From Kineosporia sp. NBRC 101731 (GTDB lineage Bacteria > Actinomycetota > Actinomycetes > Actinomycetales > Kineosporiaceae), in NCBI RefSeq assembly GCF_030269305.1, contig NZ_BSTC01000001.1, positions 509,467 to 573,466 of the forward strand: a DNA stretch of 64,000 bases, given 5' to 3'. Positions 47,426 to 58,140 of the stretch are shown in pieces (position 1 is the stretch's first letter; each line of letters begins with the position of its first letter). The notes beneath the pieces were generated by a model, which had not been told where the DNA came from, searched no databases, and worked only from the letters and a program-made list of their open reading frames with translations. The position numbers were made by a program, and so were the translations under genes.

Positions 47426-48612
47426 GCCCGCGCCCTCTGAACTTTCTGGTAGGTCTGGAAAGCCTTGTGCCAGAACGGGGAGAGGGAGAATTCCCACTCG
47501 CCCGCGGTCTCCACCACGTGACCGCCGGCGCCCAGCTTGAACCGCAGCAGACCGGCGAGCCGATCGTTCTCGTCCAGGGTGTCGGCGATGCCCCGGAAGT
47601 CGTAGACCCAGTTCCCGCGGGCCAGCGCGGCCTGCATGGAGGTCCACTGCATGGCGGTCGGGGCCTGCACCTCACGGTGCCGCGAGGTCGAGGCGCCGTA
47701 GGTGTACCAGCAGGTGCGATCCACATCCACGGTCAGCGCCGCGGACAGGGCCTCACCCTGATACTCGCTGATCCACAGGCGCAGCATCGGCTCCGGGCCG
47801 GAGTTCAGCGCCTTCCACATGGTGGTGAAGTAGTCGGCCGGGCGCGGCGTGAAACCGTCACGCTCACCGGTCTCGACGTACAGCTCATGGAAGATCGGCA
47901 GGTCGCCCGCATCGCCCTGGCGCACCGTGACACCGGCCGCGGCAGACTTCTTGATGCTGCGGCGCCACTGCTGGTTCATGTTCTTCAGGAGCTGCTCGGG
48001 GGTGCGGTCACGCATGTCCACCCGAACACCCAGGCGCGGCTGCCCGGAGGTGAACTCGCCGGAGTCGTTCTCCAGCGAGACCCAGCCGGTGGCCTGCAGG
48101 ATCCGCATCAGCGACAGACCGGTGGGAACGGCCTCGTCGGGCTCGAGCCCGGAGAAACGGGTGACGCCCTCGGCGGCCAGACCGCTCTTGGCGGTCGCCG
48201 TGCCCCAGGTGCGTACCGTCTGGGTCGGGCCGATCCGCAGGGCGAACGCGTGCTGCGCCTTCAGATACTCCTGGAACGGGTCCAGCCACTGACGCGGCGC
48301 TTCCACCACGCGGTCCCAGGGCAGCGTCGGCCCCTCGGGCACGTAGGCCAGGCTGCGGTTGGTACCGGGCACCGGCCGGTACAGCACCAGGGCAGCGCCG
48401 ACCACCTCACCGTCTTCGATCCAGCCGATGCTCTCGTTGCGCCAGGCCTTCTTCACGCCGCCCCAGGCCGGGGTCTGCAGAATGCTCGCCGCGTGGGTCT
48501 GGGCGAAGCGGGTGTGCTCGGCGGCCGGGATCTGCCGCACCGTGAGCCCGGGCTGCTTCGCGGGCCACAGGACGGTGCCGGAGCGGGTGGAGCGGACATC
48601 TGTTCCAGGCAT
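47422..48612 (-). CDS. femX: FemX/FemAB-type peptidoglycan bridge aminoacyltransferase
   Basis: A 396-residue Fem-family protein with two GNAT-like halves and the helical arm typical of aminoacyl-tRNA-dependent transferases that add the first bridge amino acid to the lipid II peptide. Recognisable parts: FAQTHAASILQTPAWGGVKKAW, SLAYVPEGPTLPW, QQWRRSIKKSAAAGV, FHELYVETGERDGF, WYTYGASTSRHREVQAPTA and VYDFRGIADTLDENDRLAGL. In Streptomyces FemX adds Gly to lipid II. It is the first gene of an operon with the racemase-like gene and diverges from the kinase gene at 48777. Confidence 0.9.
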   Translation of the reverse strand: MPGTDVRSTRSGTVLWPAKQPGLTVRQIPAAEHTRFAQTHAASILQTPAWGGVKKAWRNESIGWIEDGEVVGAALVLYRPVPGTNRSLAYVPEGPTLPWDRVVEAPRQWLDPFQEYLKAQHAFALRIGPTQTVRTWGTATAKSGLAAEGVTRFSGLEPDEAVPTGLSLMRILQATGWVSLENDSGEFTSGQPRLGVRVDMRDRTPEQLLKNMNQQWRRSIKKSAAAGVTVRQGDAGDLPIFHELYVETGERDGFTPRPADYFTTMWKALNSGPEPMLRLWISEYQGEALSAALTVDVDRTCWYTYGASTSRHREVQAPTAMQWTSMQAALARGNWVYDFRGIADTLDENDRLAGLLRFKLGAGGHVVETAGEWEFSLSPFWHKAFQTYQKVQRARA

Positions 48613-48764
48613 GTGTATGAGGGTGCTTCCTGTGGCCGGGTCACCACATCAGGCCACGGTATGGTCCCGTGGTGCTTTTGGGGGATTGTCTCCTCCTGAA
48701 GTACGACCACGGGTCGCCCTTTCGTTCATCCTCCAGAAGGAGGAACCCGGCCACGTCCTGCCTT

Positions 48765-48770
48765 TATCGT
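48765..48770 (+). promoter_or_regulatory. candidate -10 hexamer of a leaderless kinase promoter
   Basis: TATCGT ends 6 bases before the GTG start at 48777, placing it at -12 to -7 of a transcript that begins with the start codon. No ribosome-binding site is visible upstream of that GTG, in agreement. Confidence 0.5.
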
Positions 48771-48776
48771 CGTAGG

Positions 48777-50183
48777 GTGACCATTCAGCCACCCACCGAC
48801 GTCACGCAACGTGCCAGGGTGAGTGCGGTCCGGGGCTTCCTGCACGACCGGGTTCTGCCCCCGCTGCCGGCCGCGATCATCGCCGCCGGGCTCTTCGTGA
48901 CCACCTTCGCCGGGGTGCCCTGGCTGATCCGGAACGGCTGGGACCCGGCGAATCCCGGCAGCTACCTCTGGCTGTCCGCGGTCATGACGGTCGTGCTGCT
49001 GACCCGCGACCGGTTTCCCCGGGCCACCCTGCTGGCGCTGGTGCTGCTCTACCCGCAGGTCTACGGCGGCTGGCTGGACACCGACCTGCACGTGCTGCCC
49101 TTCGTCCTGGCCGGCTACTCGGTCGCGGCCCAGGGTGCCCTGGCCACGGTGTGGACGGTGCTGGCGTGTGAGATCGGGGTGCTGCGCGACTCGCTGTTCT
49201 ACGGTCCGGACCCGCAGGAATGGGCGGTCCGGGCCCTCTTCGACGACCCGGCGAACGTCGGGTTCATCAACGTCCCAAGGATTTTCATCCTTTCCGCCGC
49301 TGTGATCGCCACCGTTCTGCTCGGCCGGGCGTCGTATCGGCAGAGGCGGGCGAACGAGGAGCTCCGCCACCGGCAGGAAGAGCTGGAACGGTTGCGTGAG
49401 ATTCAGGCCGATCAGCTGGTCGCCGCCGAGCGCACCCGGATCGCCCGGGAGCTGCACGACGTGGTGGCGCATCACATCAGCGCGGTCGTGCTGCGGGCGC
49501 AGGCCGCCGACCGGGTCGCCGACGCCCGTCCCGAACAGCTGCGGGAGGCCGTGCGCTGGATCGCCCTGGACGGTCAGCAGACCCTGGCCGCCATGCGCCA
49601 GGTGGTGAAGGTGCTGCGGTCCACCGACTCGGCCGGGCCCCTGACCCCGCAGACCACCCTGGCCGAGATCCCGGAGATCGCCGGCCGGATGGAGGCCGTG
49701 GGCATGCCGGTGGAGCTGCGTCTGCCCCCGGTGCAGCCGATCCTGCCCGCGGCGGTGGAACTCGCCGCGGTGCGGATCATTCAGGAATCCCTGACGAACG
49801 CCCTGGTGCACGCCCGGGCCGGCCGGGCCCTGGTGGTGCTGCAACTGACGGGCGACAGCCTGCTCATCGAGGTGCACGACGACGGCGGCCCGGCCGCCGC
49901 CAAACCTGACGACGCATCCGCGGTCGCCCGCTGGGCGCGACGCCCGGTCACCACCCCCCGGGGCATCGCGGTGGCTGACAGCCCGCAGGAGTCGCGCCGT
50001 GCGTCCACCTTCGGGTCCGGCCACGGCCTGGTCGGCATGCGCGAGCGGGCCGCCTCGTGCGGGGGCACACTGGAGACCGGTCATTCGTCGCTGGGTGGGT
50101 GGCTCGTGCGGGCCCGGCTGAGCATCTCGATGGAGAACGACTCCGCTGGGGAACCGCACGCGGCGCTGCGCCCGGCTGTCTGA
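48777..50183 (+). CDS. NarL-type sensor histidine kinase (HisKA_3)
   Basis: A 468-residue kinase. The N-terminal half has four to five membrane helices with little outside the membrane; a coiled coil (RQRRANEELRHRQEELERL) leads to the HisKA_3 dimerisation domain with the phospho-acceptor His in RIARELHDVVAHHISAV, then an ATPase domain with the N box IIQESLTNALVHA and the G boxes EVHDDGG and GHGLVGMRERA. A 45-residue insertion sits between the two G boxes. It is followed by its response regulator gene after an 11-bp tandem repeat. The start GTG is supported by a leaderless -10 hexamer. Confidence 0.88.
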   Translation: MTIQPPTDVTQRARVSAVRGFLHDRVLPPLPAAIIAAGLFVTTFAGVPWLIRNGWDPANPGSYLWLSAVMTVVLLTRDRFPRATLLALVLLYPQVYGGWLDTDLHVLPFVLAGYSVAAQGALATVWTVLACEIGVLRDSLFYGPDPQEWAVRALFDDPANVGFINVPRIFILSAAVIATVLLGRASYRQRRANEELRHRQEELERLREIQADQLVAAERTRIARELHDVVAHHISAVVLRAQAADRVADARPEQLREAVRWIALDGQQTLAAMRQVVKVLRSTDSAGPLTPQTTLAEIPEIAGRMEAVGMPVELRLPPVQPILPAAVELAAVRIIQESLTNALVHARAGRALVVLQLTGDSLLIEVHDDGGPAAAKPDDASAVARWARRPVTTPRGIAVADSPQESRRASTFGSGHGLVGMRERAASCGGTLETGHSSLGGWLVRARLSISMENDSAGEPHAALRPAV

Positions 50184-50184
50184 A

Positions 50185-50227
50185 GCCGTCGATGAGCCGT
50201 CGATGAGCCGTCGATGAGCCGTCGTGA
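50185..50227 (+). repeat. 11-bp tandem repeat between kinase and regulator genes
   Basis: GCCGTCGATGA occurs three times head to tail (50185-50217), with a fourth, partial copy (GCCGTCGTGA). It fills the gap between the kinase stop and the regulator. Each unit carries an ATGA, and 11-bp spacing is about one helical turn. Confidence 0.8.
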
Positions 50228-50306
50228 AGGCCGTCTCGCACCCGACCCGGACATCGTGCGAGAGTGCGCCGGACCGATGCCGTTCGAGCAGGGAACCCGC
50301 GATCTC

Positions 50307-51074
50307 ATGACCACTGCGCACATCTCGGCGCCCGGCCGGCCCATCCGGGTCGGCGTCGTGGACGACCAGGGCGTGATCCGCGCCGGGCTCACGATGATTC
50401 TCGACCATGAGGCCGACCTGACCGTGGTCGGCGAGGCCGGTGACGGGGCCCGGGCACTGGAGATGGTCGCCGCCGTGCGGCCCGACGTGGTGCTGATGGA
50501 CATCCGGATGCCGGTGCTGGACGGCATCGAGGCCACCCGCCGCATCGTCGCGGGCGAGGGGCCCGTGCCCGCCGTGCTGGTGCTCACCACGTTCGACGAC
50601 GAGGAGTACGTGCTCGGCGCGATCCGGGCCGGTGCCAGTGGTTTCCTGCTGAAGGACGCGGGTCCCGACGTTCTGGTGTCCGCGGTGCGGACGGTGTTCG
50701 GCGGCAACTCGCTGGTCGACCCGGTGGTGACCAACACGCTCATCGCCCACTGTCTCGAACTGGAACGCTCACTGCCCCCGGCGGTGCCCGCGTCGTCCGT
50801 ACCCCTGGCCCCTGGCACCGCGGCGGCCCGCACTCTCTGGGCCCCCAAACTGGCCGCCCTGAGCGAGCGAGAGCGGCAGATCCTGGTGGGCATGGCCCGG
50901 GGGCTGTCGAACACCGATCTGGCCGGTCACCTGGTGGTCAGCGAGACCACGGTGAAGTCGCACGTGAGCTCGGTGCTGGCGAAACTCGGTCTACGCAACC
51001 GGGTGCAGGCGGTCGTGGTGGCCTACGAGACCGGTGTGGTGTCGCCAGGCGACCAGGCGCCCCAGAGCTGGTGA
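50307..51074 (+). CDS. NarL/FixJ-family response regulator
   Basis: A 255-residue regulator. Receiver domain: VGVVDDQ (acidic pair), phosphorylated Asp in VVLMDIRMPV, Thr in VLTTFDDEEYV and Lys in GFLLKDAGP. C-terminal LuxR-type helix-turn-helix: LSERERQILVGMARGLSNTDLA and ETTVKSHVSSVLAKLGLRNR. It is the partner of the kinase at 48777. The ATG at 50307 (MTTAHIS) is chosen; ATG 50277 or the start at 50214, within the repeat, would lengthen the N-terminus. Confidence 0.92.
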   Translation: MTTAHISAPGRPIRVGVVDDQGVIRAGLTMILDHEADLTVVGEAGDGARALEMVAAVRPDVVLMDIRMPVLDGIEATRRIVAGEGPVPAVLVLTTFDDEEYVLGAIRAGASGFLLKDAGPDVLVSAVRTVFGGNSLVDPVVTNTLIAHCLELERSLPPAVPASSVPLAPGTAAARTLWAPKLAALSERERQILVGMARGLSNTDLAGHLVVSETTVKSHVSSVLAKLGLRNRVQAVVVAYETGVVSPGDQAPQSW

Positions 51075-51439
51075 GTAGCCTGGATCACTCGTTGCCTGGC
51101 TCACGTCACGCAAAGCGCCCACTTGTGTCACTTTAGTCCCGAATGTCTCTTGGGTCACGTCACTTGTCCGGACAAGTTGGACACGCGCCCCGGAGAATTT
51201 TTTCTGAGACGCGTCAAACGTTGACATGGGCCAGTGCAAGTCAGATCCGGGCCTTCGAAAGCACGGTCATAGCCTCACGTAAGCGCGCGCCCGGAGGCGG
51301 TTCACGTGCAAGGATCGGCGTAGCGAGAGCGACATGAAGGTCCGCAGGGCTCCTCTCCTGACCGTGCGCCGGTGTGGGTGGCCCCCTGATGGGACCACCA
51401 CGCTGATAACGCACGACGAAACGCACAGGAGCTCCTCTG
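51075..51439. promoter_or_regulatory. 365-bp fba upstream region with a 16-bp palindrome
   Basis: A perfect palindrome ACTTGTCCGGACAAGT (51162-51177) lies in a region rich in TCAC repeats (GTCAC at several places from 51105 to 51162). A TTGACA hexamer occurs at 51221-51226, but no good -10 lies 17 bases on. The palindrome is a candidate operator for regulation of the glycolytic gene fba. No gene is seen here. Confidence 0.5.
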
Positions 51440-52462
51440 ATGCCGATTGCAACCCCCGAGGTCTACGCGGAAATGCTCGACCGCGCCAAGGCCGGGTCCT
51501 TCGCCTATCCCGCCATCAATGTCACCTCGTCCCAGACGCTGAACGCCGCGCTGCGCGGCTTCGCCGAGGCGGGAAGCGACGGCATCGTGCAGATCTCCAC
51601 CGGTGGGGCCGAGTACGCCTCGGGTTCCACGGTGAAGAACATGGTCACCGGTGCGGTGGCGCTGGCGCAGTTCGCGCACGAGGTGGCGAAGAACTACGAC
51701 ATCAACATCGCGCTGCACACCGACCACTGCCCGAAGGACAAGCTCGACGGCTACGTCCGCCCGCTGCTGGCGATCAGTACCGAGCGCGTCGCCCGCGGCG
51801 AGAACCCGCTGTTCCAGTCGCACATGTGGGACGGCTCCGCGGTGCCGCTCGAAGAGAACCTGAAGATCGCCTCCGAGCTCATCGACCTCACGGCCGCCGC
51901 CCGGATCATCCTCGAGGTCGAGATCGGTGTCGTCGGTGGTGAGGAGGACGGCATCGCCAACGAGATCAACGACAAGCTCTACACCACGGTGAACGACGCG
52001 CTGGCCACCGTCGACGCGCTCGGCCTGGGTGAGAAGGGCCGCTACATGACGGCTCTCACCTTCGGCAACGTGCACGGCGTGTACAAGCCGGGCAACGTCA
52101 AGCTGCGCCCGGAGATCCTCAAGGAGATCCAGGACGCGGTCGGCTCCCGCTTCGGCCGGGAGAAGCCGTTCGACCTGGTGTTCCACGGCGGCTCGGGCTC
52201 GCTGCCCGAAGAGATCTCCGCCGCCGTCGACTTCGGCGTGGTCAAGATGAACGTCGACACCGACACGCAGTACGCCTTCACCCGGCCCGTGGTCGAGCAC
52301 ATGTTCCGTAACTACGACGGCGTGCTCAAGATCGACGGGGAGGTCGGCAACAAGAAGATGTACGACCCCCGGGTGTGGGGCAAGGCGGCCGAGGGAGGCC
52401 TGGCCGCCCGCGTGGTCGAGGCCTGCCAGGCACTGCGCAGCGCCGGCACGAAGATTTCCTGA
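51440..52462 (+). CDS. fbaA: class II fructose-bisphosphate aldolase
   Basis: A 340-residue class II (zinc-dependent) aldolase that splits fructose-1,6-bisphosphate in glycolysis and makes it in gluconeogenesis. Signature segments: YPAINVTSSQTLNAAL, INIALHTDHCPKDKL with the zinc His and catalytic Asp, LEVEIGVVGGEEDG, TFGNVHGVYKPGNV, and the phosphate-binding LVFHGGSGS followed by VKMNVDTDTQYAFTRP. Length and motifs match the long class IIA group common in actinobacteria. It is preceded by AGGAG and followed by a hairpin. Confidence 0.96.
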   Translation: MPIATPEVYAEMLDRAKAGSFAYPAINVTSSQTLNAALRGFAEAGSDGIVQISTGGAEYASGSTVKNMVTGAVALAQFAHEVAKNYDINIALHTDHCPKDKLDGYVRPLLAISTERVARGENPLFQSHMWDGSAVPLEENLKIASELIDLTAAARIILEVEIGVVGGEEDGIANEINDKLYTTVNDALATVDALGLGEKGRYMTALTFGNVHGVYKPGNVKLRPEILKEIQDAVGSRFGREKPFDLVFHGGSGSLPEEISAAVDFGVVKMNVDTDTQYAFTRPVVEHMFRNYDGVLKIDGEVGNKKMYDPRVWGKAAEGGLAARVVEACQALRSAGTKIS

Positions 52463-52480
52463 CGTAGGAAGATCGGGGTC

Positions 52481-52517
52481 CGTGCGGTTCTGACCCGTGA
52501 AGGGGAAGAACCGCACG
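52481..52517 (+). terminator. 11-bp hairpin after fba
   Basis: CGTGCGGTTCT (52481-52491) and AGAACCGCACG (52507-52517) form a perfect stem with a 15-base loop, 19 bases after the fba stop. No T-run follows. A GCCCGGACGA direct repeat comes next. Confidence 0.65.
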
Positions 52518-52576
52518 AACAGGCCCGGACGAGCCCGGACGAGCGTCTCATCGCTCCACTGGGGCAGAATCACCTC

Positions 52577-53014
52577 GTGACCACGCATCAGAACCTGTTC
52601 AACTCGCCGCCGCCCACTCTCCTTCCGGACGACGCGGTGTCTCGCGATGCGATCGCCGCCGGCGCCCCGCTGGAGAACGTGGCCGCGACGACCCCGTCGC
52701 ACTGCCTTCCCTGGGCCGCCCTGGCCGAGCGTGCGCTCGAGGCCGGTAACGACGTCGAGGCGTACGCCTACGCCCGCACCGGCTACCACCGTGGCCTCGA
52801 CGCACTGCGCCGCGGTGGCTGGAAGGGCCACGGCCCGGTGCCGTGGTCGCACGTCCCGAACCAGGGTTTCCTGCGCGCTCTCGCGGCCCTCGGCCGCGCC
52901 GCCGCCGCCATCGGTGAAGACGAGGAGCGCGACCGTATCGCCGCGTTCGTCGCCGACTGTGACCCGGAGGCCGCCGCTGCGCTCAACGTGCTGAGCTGGG
53001 CGGTCGAGCGCTGA
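52577..53014 (+). CDS. DUF3151 family protein
   Basis: A 145-residue protein of the actinobacterial DUF3151 family. The conserved block AYAYARTGYHRGLDALRRGGWKG followed by GPVPWSHVPNQGFLRAL is clear, with an N-terminal LPDDAVSRDAIAAG segment and a helical C-terminus (TPR-like helices). Function unknown. Its gene commonly lies next to fba in actinobacteria, as here. A CAGAAT hexamer 6 bases upstream of the GTG (52565-52570) predicts a leaderless mRNA. Confidence 0.88.
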   Translation: MTTHQNLFNSPPPTLLPDDAVSRDAIAAGAPLENVAATTPSHCLPWAALAERALEAGNDVEAYAYARTGYHRGLDALRRGGWKGHGPVPWSHVPNQGFLRALAALGRAAAAIGEDEERDRIAAFVADCDPEAAAALNVLSWAVER

Positions 53015-53037
53015 ACCAGACCCGCGGCAGTGCCCCG

Positions 53038-55445
<2,408 letters not shown>

Positions 55446-55462
55446 GAAGCCTTCACACCTGA

Positions 55463-55493
55463 GGACGCCGCTGGTCACCGACCGGCGGCGTCC
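55463..55493 (+). terminator. 13-bp terminator after purA
   Basis: GGACGCCGCTGGT (55463-55475) pairs with ACCGGCGGCGTCC (55481-55493), including one U-G wobble, with a 5-base loop. CTCGTTT follows. It lies 17 bases after the purA stop. Confidence 0.75.
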
Positions 55494-55641
55494 CTCGTTT
55501 GTGGGGCGAGAACCTTTCTGGTTCAGGCATTACCGGAAGGTCCGAAGCCGCCACGCCGTCCCGGGCACGTTCTGCGCCGGACGGTCACCCTTAGTCTCTG
55601 GTCGTTCGCGTGGGGAGCGCGGCCGTTCCGGGGGAGATTCG

Positions 55642-56343
55642 GTGCTCGAATGGGTTGTCTCGTCGCTGGCCGTGCATGCGTTCGGGGTCGGCACCGTGGT
55701 GCTGGCGGTGGCCGTCAGCGTGCCGCAGTACCTGCATCTGCGACGGGGCGGCACGGCGGCCGGGGTCAGCCTGCCGGCGGTGCTCAACTCCGCGATCAGT
55801 TTCTTCGCCTGGACCGCCTATGCGCTGTACATCACGGACGGCTGGCTGATCGCTTCCTCCGCCGTCGGCCTGCCGTTCGCGGCGATCACCGTGTACGCCG
55901 CCTGGAAGGCCGGGGCCGCCCGGGAGCGGATGTGGTTGCCGGCGGTGTGGTCCGGGGTGCTGCTCGGCACCGGGATGCTCGATCTGATCACGGGCCGGCA
56001 CGCGGCCGAACTCGTCGTGGGAGCCTCGATCGGCTGGTTCGTGATTCCCGCCATCGTGAAAGCCTGGACCAGTAGAGATGTTTCCGGGATCGCCGCGGGG
56101 TCTTGGTGGGTCCAGGCGCTGGAGGGCGGGCTCTTCCTCGGCTACGGGCTGGCCGGTGACGTCTACGCGTCAGTGGTCTACGGGGTCGTGGCCATGGCCG
56201 GATCCGGCGCCGTGCTGGGACGTCTTGCACTGGGCTACCGCCCGCTCCGGGTGCCGCGTCATCGGGCCGACACACCGCGCATCGTGCCGCAGCGCCACGT
56301 CCGGTCCCGTACCGGGCCGGTGCGCCTCACAGCTCCTGGGTGA
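55642..56343 (+). CDS. PQ-loop (SWEET-like) membrane protein
   Basis: A 233-residue membrane protein with about seven helices. Two internal halves contain PQ-loop-type segments: VAVSVPQYLHLRRGG with TAAGVSLPAVLN, and a second half starting IGWFVIPAIVKAW followed by DVSGIAAGSWWVQ. This double repeat is the architecture of SWEET/PQ-loop proteins, some of which carry sugars; the substrate here is unknown. The GTG at 55642 has GGGGAG 5 bases upstream. The C-terminal tail is basic and overlaps the end of the convergent sigma factor gene by 17 bases. Confidence 0.75.
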   Translation: MLEWVVSSLAVHAFGVGTVVLAVAVSVPQYLHLRRGGTAAGVSLPAVLNSAISFFAWTAYALYITDGWLIASSAVGLPFAAITVYAAWKAGAARERMWLPAVWSGVLLGTGMLDLITGRHAAELVVGASIGWFVIPAIVKAWTSRDVSGIAAGSWWVQALEGGLFLGYGLAGDVYASVVYGVVAMAGSGAVLGRLALGYRPLRVPRHRADTPRIVPQRHVRSRTGPVRLTAPG

Positions 56344-57310
56344 GTCCGCTGCGCAGGATGTTGAGGCTCTTGGTCAGTAGCCGGGAGACGTGCATCTGCG
56401 AGACGCCCACCTCGGCCGCGATCTGGGACTGTGACAGTCCTTTGCCGAAACGCAGCTCCAGGATGCGGCGTTCGCGCACCGGGAGGCGGGCCAGCAACGG
56501 TCGCAGGGTCTCCCGCTGCTCCACCAGCTCGATCCCGGCGTCTTCGAAAGCCTTGCCCATGCGGTCGGAGTCGTCGGCCGTCGTCTGCAGCGGCACGGTG
56601 ATGTAGGCGCTCGCGGTCTCCAGCGCTTCGAGCACGAGATCCGCGTCCACGTCGAGGTATTGGGCGATTTCCCGGACGGTGGGGGAGCGGTCGTGGGTGT
56701 GGGTGAGGGTTTCGCGGGCTTCGGAGACGCGGCGGCCGAGGTCTTGGATGCGGCGGGGGATGCGCATGGCCCAGCCGCGGTCGCGGAAGTGGCGGCGGAT
56801 TTCTCCGACGATGGTGGGGACGGCGAAGGCGGCGAAGGCTCCGCGTTGGGGGTCGAAGCGGTCGACGGCGTGCAGGAGGCCGATGGTGCCGACCTGGACG
56901 AGGTCGTCGTAGGGTTCGCCGCGGCCTTTGAAGCGTTGTGCGAGGTGGTGGACGAGGGGCAGGTGCGTCTCGATGACCTTGCGCCGCAGCTGCTGGTAGT
57001 GCGGGTGGGTCGCCGGCATCGCGGCCAGGCGGTACAGATCCGGGTCGCCCAGTGCCACCGCGTTGTCGGGGTCGTCGGGGTCGTCAGGGTCATTGAGGTC
57101 ATTGAGGTCATTGAGGTCGCTGAGGTCGTCCGGGTCGTCTACGTCGCCCCGGTGTTCCCGGGGATCATCGTCCGGGATGCCGGGAGCCTCGGCGATGACC
57201 TGTTCATCGGGTTCCCGCGGTGCCGCCGGTTTCTCCGGGCACCGGATGATCTCCGGCTGACTTCTCGGGAGCACGCGCAGGCGGGCGTCGGCGTCCGGCT
57301 GCAGACTCAC
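56327..57310 (-). CDS. SigB/SigF/SigG-family RNA polymerase sigma factor
   Basis: A 327-residue group 3 sigma factor. Region 2 includes PYDDLVQVGTIGLLHAVDRFD and FAVPTIVGEIRRHFRDRGW; region 3 RSPTVREIAQYL; region 4 LPVRERRILELRFGKGLSQSQIAAEVGVSQMHVSRLL. About 90 residues precede region 1.2/2, including an acidic tandem repeat. The GTG start overlaps the upstream RsbW-like gene as GTGA, so sigma and anti-sigma factors are coupled. Such sigma factors direct stress or developmental genes. The partner anti-anti-sigma factor is not in the window. Confidence 0.93.
   Translation of the reverse strand: MSLQPDADARLRVLPRSQPEIIRCPEKPAAPREPDEQVIAEAPGIPDDDPREHRGDVDDPDDLSDLNDLNDLNDPDDPDDPDNAVALGDPDLYRLAAMPATHPHYQQLRRKVIETHLPLVHHLAQRFKGRGEPYDDLVQVGTIGLLHAVDRFDPQRGAFAAFAVPTIVGEIRRHFRDRGWAMRIPRRIQDLGRRVSEARETLTHTHDRSPTVREIAQYLDVDADLVLEALETASAYITVPLQTTADDSDRMGKAFEDAGIELVEQRETLRPLLARLPVRERRILELRFGKGLSQSQIAAEVGVSQMHVSRLLTKSLNILRSGLTQEL
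57064..57139 (-). repeat. 9-bp tandem repeat encoding an acidic Asp/Leu/Asn/Pro stretch in the sigma factor
   Basis: The unit GTCATTGAG (plus strand) is repeated three times from about 57089, with a variant GTCGCTGAG, and flanked by GTCGTCGGG variants. Translated, it reads DLSDLNDLNDLNDPDDPDD. The unit is a multiple of three, so copy-number change keeps the frame. Confidence 0.8.
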
Positions 57311-57816
57311 TTCTCCGCCCGCCCCGGCACACTGAGCTTGATCCAGGTGCCGTCCTGCCAGGCGCCGGTGACCACGTCGCCGGCCAGAGCCCGCAGCACC
57401 GACCAGGAGAAGCTGGCCTCGCGCGGCAACTCGGCGACCGGCCCGGAGATGGTCACGGACAGGTTCTGGCTGCCGACCAGGCCGACCTCGAAGGCGGCGT
57501 CGAGAGTGCGGCCCGGGTGCGCACGACCGGCCAGCAACAGGGAGCAGGCCTCGTCCACCGCGATGCGCAGGTCTTCGATCTCGTCGAGGGTCAGGTCCAG
57601 TCGGGTGCCGAGCCCAGCGGCTGCGGTACGCACGACGGCGAGGTAGGCAGGATCAGCCGGAACCCGCAGATCCACCGTGTCGAGGTTCCGGTCTTGCTCG
57701 ACGACGCCGGAGCGCTGCCTACCGCGAATCGTGCTCACATCCCCCCGTGACAAAGACCGACCCCGGCCGTAGCGGTGCGCGGATCGTTCGTCACGGAACG
57801 ATACCAATGTCACCAT
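57307..57816 (-). CDS. RsbW-type anti-sigma factor (HATPase_c)
   Basis: A 169-residue protein of the RsbW/SpoIIAB family of anti-sigma kinases. After a basic N-terminal extension of about 55 residues, the ATPase domain shows LDLTLDEIEDLRIAVDEACSLLL (N box; Asp-Glu-Ala in place of the Asn-rich form seen in some relatives) and a C-terminal WIKLSVP strand. It should bind the coupled sigma factor and perhaps phosphorylate an anti-anti-sigma partner. The ATG at 57816 is chosen because TACCCT lies exactly 6 bases upstream (leaderless promoter); a GTG at 57738 would give the conserved domain with a shorter leader. Confidence 0.82.
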   Translation of the reverse strand: MVTLVSFRDERSAHRYGRGRSLSRGDVSTIRGRQRSGVVEQDRNLDTVDLRVPADPAYLAVVRTAAAGLGTRLDLTLDEIEDLRIAVDEACSLLLAGRAHPGRTLDAAFEVGLVGSQNLSVTISGPVAELPREASFSWSVLRALAGDVVTGAWQDGTWIKLSVPGRAEK

Positions 57817-57822
57817 CGGAAC

Positions 57823-57828
57823 AGGGTA
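57823..57828 (-). promoter_or_regulatory. candidate -10 hexamer of the rsbW-sigF operon
   Basis: On the minus strand TACCCT is followed by 6 bases and the ATG at 57816, placing it at -12 to -7 of a leaderless transcript. It is the same hexamer and spacing as at pyrE. Confidence 0.5.
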
Positions 57829-57834
57829 GTGCAC

Positions 57835-58140
57835 TCAGAGTTGCAGTTGTCCAGGCCTCAAGACAAGGCCAAGCAACGGAACCCACTCGGCCGGTCACGA
57901 GTAGTGAAGCCCCGTACCTGTTCGGCCTTATAGGTAATTCTGCCCGTCCGGGGGCGCATCGTCCGCTGTTTATGGCCTCGCCCAGAAGTTTCTTGAGGTC
58001 AGTTCTGAGCAAGTCGCGCCTGCAGTAAGAGTGCAATGCGACATAAGGAGCGATAGGCGTAAATCGAACGACGGCAACTCAGTTCATGGTCGGAGGGCCC
58101 AGTCGTCCGGCGCCCGGGCCGAGCACGCAGGCGCGCCTCC
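57835..58140. other. 306-bp lower-GC intergenic region
   Basis: Between the anti-sigma gene promoter and the end of the convergent-to-nothing MFS gene (its stop is at 58141). Composition is more A/T-rich than the genes. I see no ORF with a ribosome site, no strong hairpin and no RNA gene. Confidence 0.4.

Noticed and set aside
57821-57830. GGGTA on the plus strand as a SigB/SigF-type -10
   Set aside because: No GTTT-like -35 at the right distance on the plus strand; the same bases read TACCCT on the minus strand, which fits the rsbW-like gene start better.
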